Shown here: piece by piece, positions 25,701-37,300 of the stretch
How positions within the stretch are numbered: position 1 is the stretch's first letter
How the letters are laid out: each line of letters opens with the position of its first letter
Assembly: GCF_050908995.1 (NCBI RefSeq)
Contig: NC_135121.1
Span: forward strand, 7,378,001 to 7,442,000
Reading direction: 5' to 3'
Source: Andrena cerasifolii
Taxonomy: Eukaryota; Arthropoda; Insecta; Hymenoptera; Andrenidae
DNA length: 64,000 nucleotides
Position numbers and translations under genes: made by a program
The notes under the pieces: generated by a model
Seen by the model: only the letters and a program-made list of their open reading frames with translations
The model's database searches: none
What the model was told of the DNA's origin: nothing

Positions 25701-27826
25701 GATAAAGATAATGAAACTATATTTTATTATGTGCCAATCGATATATCTTTATATTCTCTTTAAAAAAAAGTATTTAGGTCGAAAACTAATTAGTTGAGAA
25801 GTTACGAGTTTTGTCTCGAACGCGCATATACTTCGACGGACTGTGCGCCGCAGAGAACGCGGTACCGCGGAACTTCGTTAAGCATTCTTTTTCGCGTGAT
25901 TTTTCTCTATCCCCCAGTGAAAAAGGTACTGTCCTTCGCTTCCGTGAAGTAGGAAGATAAATGCAGGCGGTAGATAAACAGTATATGCTCGTCGCTTAAG
26001 GAAAATAAAGAAAATATACCACTCCAGAATGATGCAAGGGGAACTTAACTGGTGCGATGCGTTTTCCCGGCCAAGCAACGTGGCTTGGCTATAAAATATT
26101 TTTTGCCGCACGCTTATGATAAAAAAACATTCAAATGCCCCCGTTTCGAGGGATCGTTCGCGCCCGAAAGCGTGGAAACTGTGGAGAGAGATGAAAACGC
26201 GTCCAAGCGCGCGCGCGAGGAGCGTGAGCGTTCAAAATTTTGACGCGATAAAAGTGACGGAGCGAGTGGACTCATACATATATTCAAGTGCGACGAATTA
26301 CGAGCTCTGTCGCTGCTGTTCCGCAAAAACATCCCCACTTCTCCGTAATTTACGACTTGAATTACAAAACAGCGCTGCTACGCTGTGCGGATGCGTTTTT
26401 GTACGCAGGATCGTTGGGGGAGTGGTAAAAGAAACGTGGGTAATGCGCAACACCGTCACACGACTCTAGCGTTCTTCAAGATACGCGCCTTGAGGAATCA
26501 ACAGTGCACCATTAGTCGCGCGCATTACTTTTTGCGTTCAAACGTGATCGCTACTTCTATCGCTTCTTCGCCGGTACCTTTGTATCATTCTCTGGAATTG
26601 TTCGTCGAGAACCAAGTGCTTACACAAATCATTCGAGACGGGTGCGGAATCTACTTTAGTGGAGGCAGTTTAAATAACAATGAGATAGGAACAGAACGAA
26701 ACCGAAGGGAAGGTGTGAAACGAAACACTGGAGATCATTGAGCCCCAGAGAAGCAGCGGCCACTGAATCTCTGGGAATCCACGTTCCTGCGATTACTTGC
26801 GTGCTCTGCTTAAGTACAATAGATATAATATATTTCATATAATAACGTAAACAAGATAGTGGTTTTTGTACAAATATCCCTTATATAAAAATCATGCTTG
26901 CCCAGTGGCCCGATCCCCCTCGTACTCCCTGTGGCCACACGGGGGCCCTTCCCCGCGTGCTGCTTAAGCATAACGACTCCTATGATCGAGGGAACGAAAG
27001 GTAGCCATGTGATTACGCGGACGATGGACAAATGCACGAGACATCGATTTGGAGACACTGACATCTTTAATTCCGCGTTTTATCTTTACAATGAAAATAT
27101 CGCGACAGTGCGTTGAGTTTTAATGTTCCTCGTGGTTTGTTTAGTCGCGACCGCGACAGGGCCTACGAATGCAATCGAGTGTTCACGAGGAGACGCGAGT
27201 CAAAGGTACTTTCGATTAGTCTTTCCTTATCCTAAGATTTCGCCGCTCATCCCCCTAACAGCTTCTCTCGGGCGTTGCGTCGTCCTCCTTTCGCCTCCCT
27301 TCGGGCGAATCCTTCGTTTCTGCTATCGCTTCGTCAACCACGACGTCTAATCTTTACAACGAAATTCTTTTCTATCTACCAGCTTCGATGGCTCTGACGG
27401 AATTCTTCTATCGCCTGGAACCTCCGCGAGCCGTCCGACTCCAACTGAACCGGAGTACCCGCCTGATCCGCGGCAGAAACGCGGTCCAGAGTTCCCAGTT
27501 GGAAAGCCCGAAGATTCCCAAGAAGTAAGCGAACGTCCTGTTTCGCCGGCGGTGAACACCGAGGCGCGATAGAACGTGTCGCGTCGAATACCCTGAATCC
27601 AGAATTGCGTTCGAGTCGATGGTTCTCGGGAAGTGGCGAGTTAATCTCCGTAACATTCGAACAAACTTAAACAGTCAACTGAGAAGGAACGTTAAATGAA
27701 TATCAATAACCTCGTCCCCCTTTTAAAAGCAAGCCAACTTCTCGTTCCTCTCGAGACCCACCCCTCGATCGCTCATTGCTACGCCCCCAGAATCCGGAGG
27801 TACAACTTTCGACCAACTACCGAGTG
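22712..27826. other. chn downstream region with one mariner-like element
   Basis: Contains 24181-24735. The 3' UTR of chn should lie just left of 27827 on the minus strand, but no clear polyadenylation signal could be fixed. AT-rich DNA lies at 24750-25800. Confidence 0.45.
24181..24735. mobile_element. Tc1/mariner-like hairpin element, copy 1 (right end lost)
   Basis: Left end TA + CAGTGGCTCGCATTAATA; long inverted arms (TTTTTAAAATCGCATAA... / TTATGCGATTTTAAAAA). The right end stops at AAAGCGTC, missing the last 25 or so bases seen in copy 2. Confidence 0.75.
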
Positions 27827-28337
27827 TTATCTGTGGTAACCGTAGCTGGGGCTGGTGAAGACGGTAGCCTTCAGCGTGATAGAGGAGACCTGCGAGGCGG
27901 GACGGTCCTTGGTCGCGCAGCTCTTCAGGGTCCTCTTGCGCCTGCCGTGTCTCCACAGCTGGTGCAGGGCCAGGGAAGCCCTGGTGTGATACGGTCTGCA
28001 GACAGATCCCCTGGCAGGGGAATCGTCGGGGCACAGGCGACACTTGAGCAACCTTTGGCCAGCCAGCCGACGTATGAACCTCTTCCTGAGCTCGCTCGAG
28101 CAACCGAACTTCCTCCCGGACCTGAAGGTCGGCTCCTCTTCGACTTCCTCCTGGCGGTTGCCGTCCGGCGCGACCGGGTCGTCGTCCTCGAATTCCTGGT
28201 TCCACGTCACCTTTCTGGGCTGGCTCTGCTTCCTGGACCGCCTCTCGTTCGGCTTCCTCTGGCTCTCCGCCAGCCAAGGGCACTGGTACGTTTCCCTGGC
28301 CGACTGTCCTTCGGTCGCTTCGGACACGGCTCGGTAG
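27827..28337 (-). CDS. chn: chn coding exon 7: C-terminal finger and stop
   Basis: The acceptor TTTTGCGTGCAG|C fits phase 2 with a pyrimidine-containing tract. It encodes 169 residues: a charged segment (FEDDDPVAPDGN, EEVEEEP), a basic stretch, then CRLC...HTRASLALHQLWRH, a variant C2H2 finger, and a serine-rich end. TAA lies at 27829-27827. The frame is also open upstream of the acceptor to an ATG at 28615, so an alternative 5' end is possible. Confidence 0.8.
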
Positions 28338-31300
28338 CTGCACGCAAAATCACGATTAAGTATAGTAGCAGTGCCGATCGACGGCCTCGAGTCGCGGCTG
28401 CAACCGATGGGGGGCTCGACGCCGCGATCGCCGTGGTGCCCGTGGGCGCCGCCGTGGTCGCGACCAGATATCCTGGGGTGGCCGTAGACGTTGTGGTCGT
28501 CGCCGTGATCGCTCGACCGCCTCCTCTCCTCTTCCAAGGTCGGGTACGCCATTGTCGCTGCAGTTGCAGGGGAGTTTACCATCTCGTGGCTGCAACCACC
28601 GCGGCACTGTTCCATAAGTTACGTTCGCGTCATTTTTCTACCAATGAACGAGCGCCCGCCGGCCGTTGCGACGGGACGGCGTTGACGTTTCTGTTTCTTT
28701 CTCGCCAAGAAAGCAAACGCAGACAGAGAAACCAAAGAGACAGAGAAAAGAGACAACGTGAACGACCAACAGTGAAAGCGAGGCGACCGGGAGGGACACG
28801 CGTGCCCTTGCGGCGCGCCGAGAAGCAAACGGAACGAAGCGTGCACGCGGCAACGGGTAAAAGAAAATCGTCCAACAAAAAAATGACGCTGCAACGTAAC
28901 AGAAAAGAGGAGAGGAGGAGGGTGGAGCGGATGGACCGGCGGCAGGTCGCAATCTTTCCGTCGAGTCCTGCGAGTCAAAGCTGGCCCTTGCGCGGCAGAG
29001 TGCTGCTTGCTCGTGACAGTTTGCGCGGCGAGCCTTCAACGCGCAATTCCAATAACGATCTATGGCGAGGCCTCGAGAGCAGCGTGCTAGAATTTGCCGT
29101 TGCCCGCTGCGAACGCGCAATTGCTCGCGTTCGCGACCTGATGCTGAACGACGACCCAGCAACATCAACGAATTGCAAAAAGAAGCTAGGCCATCGTGGT
29201 GGCAACTTAACGATTTAAAATCGAGATCGTCCGTGTTTGAACTTTCAATCCGAACACGCGAGTCGACACTTGAACAGTCAGTGCGGCGACTCGCGCCTGT
29301 CATTCGCAAGGTACGCACGCTAAAGTGTCGCGAGGGTGGCAAAATAAAAGCAGACAAGTAGCACGGGCAACAGGGACACCAGGATGCTTACCCAAGAATC
29401 GTTGTCGGGGGTATCACAGTGGCAGCAGGTGCGATGGCTGGGGCTGAAGCTGGAAAAACTGGCGGACCAGGTGGTGGCCTTCCTCCTCCCGCGGGGCTGT
29501 AAATTCGGTAATTAGCGATAAATAAGGATCACTAGGAAATTAACTACGAGCTACGATAAAGCCGTGATCCACAATTTCGCGGCCAAAGCTAGTTATGAGG
29601 ACATTCGAAATACTTCTAGAGCAAGTAGCTTTTTCAGCGAGTACTAATAGAAACATAGAGTTTCCATTGACGAAGTGGAACCCTCATCTGCAAAGAGCTC
29701 CGCACCAAGAGTCGATTCAGGTTCCAACGACCCAGAAAAACAAAGCGTTCCCCCGAAAACGTTTCCTAATCAAGCGCTTAATTCCTCACGCCGACACTTT
29801 CCCATCACCCCGTCACCTACGACGACAAATTCCCACGGCCGGGAATAATTCTGTTTAAAGAGCAGCTAACGACAAAGAGAAACACGCCTGTCGGCTCTGA
29901 TCGAAGCTTAAATCTGTCAACCGCTCGTTACACGTGTTTGCTCTGCAGGAGGGTGGACGGGCGGAGAATGCGGGCGAAAAAAGTAACGGGGACGGGATTA
30001 GTCGTCGCGATCGACTTCCAATTAAATCGTTTTAATGAATTTCCCAGCGGCACGGTTGCCCGGTAGGCGATGTTGTTTGAACTGCGTCAGCCTGGCCGGG
30101 CGGCCAAACCGCGGGCCCTGCTAAACCAAACACGTCTGGCCGGCGAGGATTTATAGCGCCGTTCGATCTGACTTCAATTAACGAGCGCGCCGGCAGAAAA
30201 ATGTTACTAGCCGCGCCGAGAATCCGGGCCACGGTGCGTTTCGGCGAACCGTGAAACAGCGAATGTTCGTTTACCCCGAGTTCGATCGGGTTTCAGAGTG
30301 ATTAGAGGCGGTGGGTGACCAGCGGATAACACGAACGTCCAATCTGTTCCAACGAGGGATTTCGCGGATTTTTTTTTCAGAGATAGACATGTGGTATGGT
30401 GGAGTGCGGAGGCACTGGCGTCGGTAGAAAGTTTTGGGATTGGATCGTTGCGAGGATTTGCTTTTCCGCGGTACCAAGGTGTATATGGAGATACTAGAGT
30501 TCAGTGGATCTTTGATCGGATCTGGAGGATGATTAAAATGGTCGCCAAAGGGTTCTCTTAAGTCCCGAGGAAGCTGCAGCACGAATGCACTTGTGCTCGA
30601 AGAGTGGTAGCAGTAATCGTTTCAAGCGATCCCTAGAAACAGCCGTCGTTGCGTCAGAATGTTGGCATTTGAAAGTCAATGAACGCTCGTCGAGCTCAGA
30701 TGCTTTCAGCCATAGGAGCTTTCAGTTCCCCACCACACATCGCCACTGCCGCGTTTCTATCCCCTGTAACGACACGCTAAGGAGCTGCAGTGGCTACTAG
30801 AAACTTCTGAAAGCCACTACCAAGTGATCGAACTGGAAGGAGTGATGATATTACGGGAGAGGTGAACAGAAAAGGATTCCTAACTCTGCAAACATTCTTG
30901 CTCTAAGAAAACACTCGAGTCGAGTTTCACGTCAAAGACCATCCCTAAATTTATCCCACCTCCCCATATTCACGCCCCCACACTTATCAGGGAAATAGAG
31001 AAAGGCATCCTTACTGCAAGGGTTGCTGGTGACGATTATTGGGTGGCGGTACAACCTGGGCCGTGGCTGCCGCGGGCGCGTTCGCGCTGCTGACGCGATG
31101 CACGTGCAGCTGGTGCATCTGCAGCTGCGCCGCGTCCTCGCCGAGGAACGAGCATCTCGAGCACTGCCGCCTGTTGTGCACCTTCAGCACGTGCGTCGCT
31201 AGACGTTCTGCGCGTGCAGCCTTGTACTCGCACAGGGTGCAGGCGAACGGCTTGAGATGGGTGTTGAGGTGCCGTTTCAGGCACCAGTTGTCCACACCGC

Positions 31301-34300
31301 TCCAGGAACAGTAGCAGCAAGTGTACCTGAAAGTGGCCAACCTGCTCATCCGCTGTACATATTTCCACTAACGAGGGGAGCACGCGTTGAGATAGACGTC
31401 GATTTTGATGAGCCTTGCCAGGATGGATCTATGTCGAAAATAAGTAAATACGTGTCCTAGCTTTTCAGTTATCTTTTTTATTAAAGTTTTCATAGTGGCC
31501 GTGGGGTTTTAGTGGGTATTCCCACGTTAAAAAAAATATAAAAAAATTATAAAAAAATAATTGATATTTTTTTTAATAATTTATAAAAAATAATTTATAT
31601 ATTTTTTAATAACTTATAAAAAATAATTTATATTTTTTTAAATAATTTATAAGAAATAATTTATATATTTTAAAATAATTTATAAAAAATAATTTATAAT
31701 TTTTTAAAATAATTTATAAAAAAATAATTTATAATTTTTTTTAACATGGGGATATCTTCAAAAGGCACCCCAACTCCCGCGGACGCCAGGGTAGCGTGGG
31801 ATTTTTACCCACTAAAACCCCACGGCCACTATGAAATTTTGAATAATTTACATGTAAATATCTCTATTATTAAGGCCCATTGGCTGAAACGCTCGCACAC
31901 GTATTTACTTATTTTCGACATAGATCCATCGTGCCAAGGCTCATCAAAATCTATCTCATCGCGTCCTCCCCTTGTAATCCTTAACTACTTGACCAGAGTG
32001 TCTGGACGTTGCACCATCTCCACTCTCAGATTGAAAAGGAAAAGCAAAGTTCGATTAAAATCGTACCTCCGCTCCTGAGCACCCTTGGAACCGCCTTTCA
32101 GATGACTCTTACTGTTACAGCCCCCGTTCTGCACCCTCCTGCCTGTGTTGCAATTCGCTGCATCCGGTTGCATGATGCTCGGTGCAGGCATGGTGGTCGC
32201 CTGATAAATCCCTGCGGCGTTAGCGGTGGTGCCGTTGCCAGGATTCGGCTGCAATTGGTAACTCTTGTTATTGTTGAACCCAGATGAATAATTCGTGTGC
32301 TGTTGCTGCTGCTGCTGCTGTTGTTGTTGCTGCTGTTGCTGCTGCTGTTGCTGCTGCTGTTGTTGCTGTTGCTGTTGCTGTTGCTGCTGGCCGTTCACGT
32401 TCGCGTTTCCAGTGGGCCCGACGGCGGAATCTTGCTGAAGAGGCTTCGGCGCGCTCGATCCAGCTGGTCTGCGTATCCTGGACAGCTCGTAGCCGTGCTC
32501 CCGATGCATCCTCAGGAAGTGTTTTTTCACATGGTCGGCCCGGTTGAAGGGTTTGTAACAGATGTAACAGTGGAACGGCTTCTCCTCGCGGTGAATGTTC
32601 TCGTGCCGCGTGTACAGGTCGCGACGATCCGTCCCGTAAGGGCAGTAGGGACAGGTGTACCGTTTTCCGCTGGCGGATACTGTCGCCGATGTTGGCATCG
32701 TCGTTGCGTTCTGTAAGATTAGATAGTATTGTTTATCGTTGCTGCAAAATATAGTTTTGGTAATCATTGTGGTGGGTGGATACTGAGGAGGGTTGCTGTG
32801 GGTTCGGATAGGAGGAGGAATTATTCTAGTGGATCAGATATGGGGCGGATATATTTGAGGAAGGAACTGTTTGCTTCGAAGCGTTTCTTTTTAGAAAACT
32901 ATTCTTTATCCACCACGCTATCCAAATACAGATGCTCTGATACGACGGTGATCTCGTCTTCGCGGCAGATACAATACTGTAGGTAGCAATGAAAACGTAC
33001 GGCCCTATTTAAAGAGACACGAGAACATTTGGACTCGCTACGAGGGCGAGCTTGGAAGCAATCGTCCCGAGCACTTAGCAATGTTTAGTATTATCGCACT
33101 CGGTATTAGTCTAACTCCCGATTTACAGAATACTATGGGAACAATCGAATCGAACGTATGGATCCCATGGAAAACAAAATATAGCGTTTGAGCGTCACCT
33201 TAATTGCTTGTCCTTTGAGGAGACCGGCGACTAGGAGGGGATAGGCTACTGGAATGAAACGATTGTAAACAAGTACGAGGCAGTTCCTGACCATCCGGCT
33301 ACGAATACAGACTGTCCTGACATGACCCTTCAGTAGTACATACAGTGGCTCGCATTAATATTCGGACACTTTTTAAAATCGCATAACTTTTTTAGAATTG
33401 GTCCAAACAACTTGAGTATTCTTTTCGCTATTCCAACCAAATACATTTTTTTTTCAAAACGACGAAACGCGTCAGTTAGCAAACTAGTCCTTCTAGCTTC
33501 TCAAAAAAACTCAAGTTGTTTGGACCAATTCTAAAAAAGTTATGCGACTTTGAAAAGCGTCCGAATATTAATGCGAGCCACTGTACTATCGTCGTTGACG
33601 TACTATTGTATTGTCATAATCGTTCTTGCTGCTGGAGGGCGAATAAATAGTTACTGGTGGTTACTGATATTTAAAACGAACCTCGACTGCAATCGGCATT
33701 CGTCTACCTTACAATCGTACTTGAAACGGTGAAAGTGCGTAGATCGCACTCGAACGTGTCTGTTTAATGTAACACTCTGAGATCTACGGGCGACTGATCC
33801 CGAGTGTTCCGTGCCGCCTACCTGGTGAAGATGTTGCGGCGCAGGGGAGGACGGCAACTCCTGCAGGAGGAAGGTCGACGTGACCGGCAGCAAGGCGGCA
33901 GGTACTGTTTGGGTCTCCTGGGTCCGTCTGGACGGCGGTGCAACCCGCTCGGCCCGCTCCCGTAGCCTCTCCAGGTACGTAATCACGTCCTCGACTTTCA
34001 GCTCGGACTGCAGGTAATCCTTGCGCGGCGAGTGGTGCCTGTTCCTGCTGTCGTCGGCGAGGATCCTCGAGGAATGAAGCTCCATAAAGTGCTCGGCCAC
34101 GTCCCGCGGCCCGCCGCCCATCACGTCGCCTGTTGGACAATGGGATTCGTCAATTTTCCCGACACCCGCGAGCCCACCGCCCCCATAGCCGTCTTTGTCG
34201 CCTCGGGAACCTCGCGGAAACCCACAGAGGTGGGGCTCGGGTGGAGTTGAAATTTGTTTCTACGACCTCCGAGGGTCGCTGGTCTACCTTGGCGATGGAG

Positions 34301-37300
34301 CATTGCGTTTCGAATGGGTCGTAACGCGTTTCTTCGATGGACTTGGTAGACGAGGGGGAGGGGTGGGGAGGCTAAGAAGGGATTTCCAAGTAGTGGTGGC
34401 GATTTATCGATAGTTTTCAATATAGAAAGCTATCGATATTTTTACATGACTATCGATGCTATTCGATAGTCTTCTCCCCCCACTTTCCCTCTGTTCATGC
34501 CATGACGCTATCCGCGTAAAATAATAATTATTATAATGTTTTTAAGTAAATGAAGAACTTCAACCTTTGTCAGAGTTATGCAAGAAATATCTCTGTATTC
34601 CGGCTACTTTCGCAGAGTATGAAGAATCTTTAGTAAAACTCAACAAATAATTTCCCAGACGGGGTCCAGAATAAAAGCGAAAACTGTTCACTTAATCGTT
34701 TTTCTTTTAAATAAAAATCAATGGCTATTTTCCTACACTACTCTTTTCTTAAACACTTCTTATATGCTTCATTTTGAATTCTTTTCTATTTGCTATTCAA
34801 CATCGATTGTACTCAACTGTTGCTAATTTATTCCAATAAAGATGACGATTATTATACGCTTGTAATATGTAGGTACATACGCGATAGTGGATTTACGTTA
34901 CGGAAACAGTCGATAATTATTTATAGCAGGGATCCAACTATCGATTACTATCTACCACCATCGACAGTCACGACCATCGGTAATTCTCCACCACTACTTC
35001 CAAGCGGACATGGTATAAAACAGAGGGTGGAGGATACGGAAAGTATCCTGTCAGAGTTGATTCCGTACCTGAATGTGGCGTAATGATTCTCTGCACTTAG
35101 CTTCTGTTTTCGGGCAACTCGCGGTGAAAGATTGTCCGCTCCGTCCTGACATGTCGATAGACTCTTAGAAACCGACGGCTCGCATCAATACTATCGAGTC
35201 CTGACCTTATCGGTGTACAGAGGTACAAACACCGAATGGAAACATTCGCTTCTGAAGAGCAGCACGCGGAGACTCGGGACTCTACGCGCGTCTTGACGTA
35301 CATTCGAAATCGATACCGCCGAGGGGGAAGCTTCTAAAAGAGAGAATTTTATTCCACGTTTCCATTTTATCTTTGCATGCGATATCGCTTCTCGCTCGGC
35401 TCTAATATTCAGTGCAAGATAACCTGTAGAAGGTGGAATCGATCTGGATATGTAGGTCGAGCATTCGACGTACGCGGTATCCGAGATTATTCAGGGAATA
35501 AATGAAATGTAGGTACAGATTTAAACGCGCTCGGAGGGCGCAATTTTAGAGTCATCCACGCCGCAAGTGTATTCTGAATTCGATTAGATCGGGATGAACG
35601 TTTAGAGCAGAATGGCCTGCTGAGACGCGTAACTGCGCTTGAATTGGCTGGATTCGGCATGGCGCGAAACGAAAGGCACGCCTTGAACAGCGTCGAGGGC
35701 CGTCGAACGCCGGCGGAAAGGCAATAATGAGTCGGCTTAAGGATAGTCAGGACGGAGCACGCGAAACGGCTGGTCGCGAGCAGCTATTATTTTTCCGCGA
35801 CAGTTTCTATTTACAAAGGCGGGGTGGGCTCCTTAAGCACCCTCTACCCCGCTTCGATGACACGGAACGCTTGGGAAATTACCGTAGGAACGCCCCGGCG
35901 GGGGCAATAAAACCCCCTTTGTCCGAAAAAGGACCCGTGCAGCTTTAGCGAGCTGCGTCCCATATTGTTTGCCGCTGCAATTCCGCGTGAATTTAGCCCG
36001 GGGGCCTTTCGTGCCCGCTGACCCGTTATCTTCGACGATACGCTGCCGGTATTTACGCTCGCTGCAGCGAAAACGCGCCTCCACAGTCAACATCGTTATA
36101 ATAATTGTCGCTGCGTAGCTCGTGACTCGCAGGAAACGCCAGTCGACGCTCAAAGGCTCATAAATGGTTGTTCCGACGTTGAAAGGGACTCAAATTAATT
36201 GAATTAACGGCGAAGGAAGGTCTGGCTTCGGTCCGGGTTAAGTGGCTGGATGCCATTCCTTTAACGGTGGAGGAAGCGAATTGTCCGGAGCTGGCTGGGG
36301 GCTTTTCCGAGTTTCGAGTTTTTAGGAGCTCCTCGCTCCAGGGCGAAAGGGGGATGGAAATCTCGCGTATATACGAACCGCACTCGTAGCATCTCCAGGT
36401 TGCTTTCCCAGCGTGATAAGCCGCGATACGGCTGCCATCGGTCCCTTTAAGCGGCTCATCCTCGCATGTCCAATTTCCATCGTCGCTACCGTCGGTTCCG
36501 TTTCCGGTGTCGTCGTCGTTCTTGTACGACACCGAGGTCTCGAACTCGTTCTGCACGCTGGACGCTGCATCAACCACGAATAGTAAAATTATACTACGCT
36601 CTTGATTAATGAACAGCGCATCGCCAGCGGAGGGAAATGGTGGGCGAGTTGTTTAAAGCACCATGGTCATTATGAGCCGCTATATTTCACGCGGGAAGTA
36701 GAGAGAATTTAAGGGGTCATGCTCAGTCAGGAGGAAGGAAAAAGGGTGGTCTTTGGAAATTTTTTACTCGAAAGCTATAATATATTTCGCAAAAAATCTT
36801 TTCTACTTTTAAGGATTGCATCTAGGGCCGTGCATCGTAATTTTTTTGTTTAAAAATGTTTAACAATAACTGAGTTATTGTCTATCACTCGAAGGGGGTT
36901 TTATGAAAAAATAGGCTTCTGCGGTGACCACTGCTGCTCGAAAGTCGAGCATCTAAAATAAAAAATTCGGAAGAATTTACTTATTGTATTATATTATCTA
37001 GTATTTGAACGAAGGATTCTTTTATCCGATGCTTAGTTTTCTTTTAATTCGCGAAAATCAGGCACGATTTGTGATAAAAATTGAAACTTTTACTTTAAAC
37101 ATCAGCTATTTTTTTCCAAATTAATATTTCGAAAAATCCTTCGTTCAAATGCTAGATAATATAATATAATAAGTAAATTCTTTTGAATTTTTTATTTTCG
37201 ATGATCGACTCTCGAGCAGCAGTGGTCACCGCAGAAGCCTTTTTATTTAGAGAGCCTTCGAGTGATGGACAATAACTTAGTTACTGATAAACATTTTTAA

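Noticed and set aside
27776..29218. 480-codon plus-strand open frame, the longest in the window
   Set aside because: It is antisense to chn exon 7 and runs on into GC-rich intron. It is Arg/Pro/Val-rich with no domain, while the opposite strand has phase-consistent exons and a zinc finger.
28638..29357. 239-codon minus-strand frame in chn intron 6
   Set aside because: No domain. It lies between two exons that join in phase without it, and several other frames overlap it.
32297..32716. Poly-Leu plus-strand frame
   Set aside because: Antisense of the chn polyglutamine tract.
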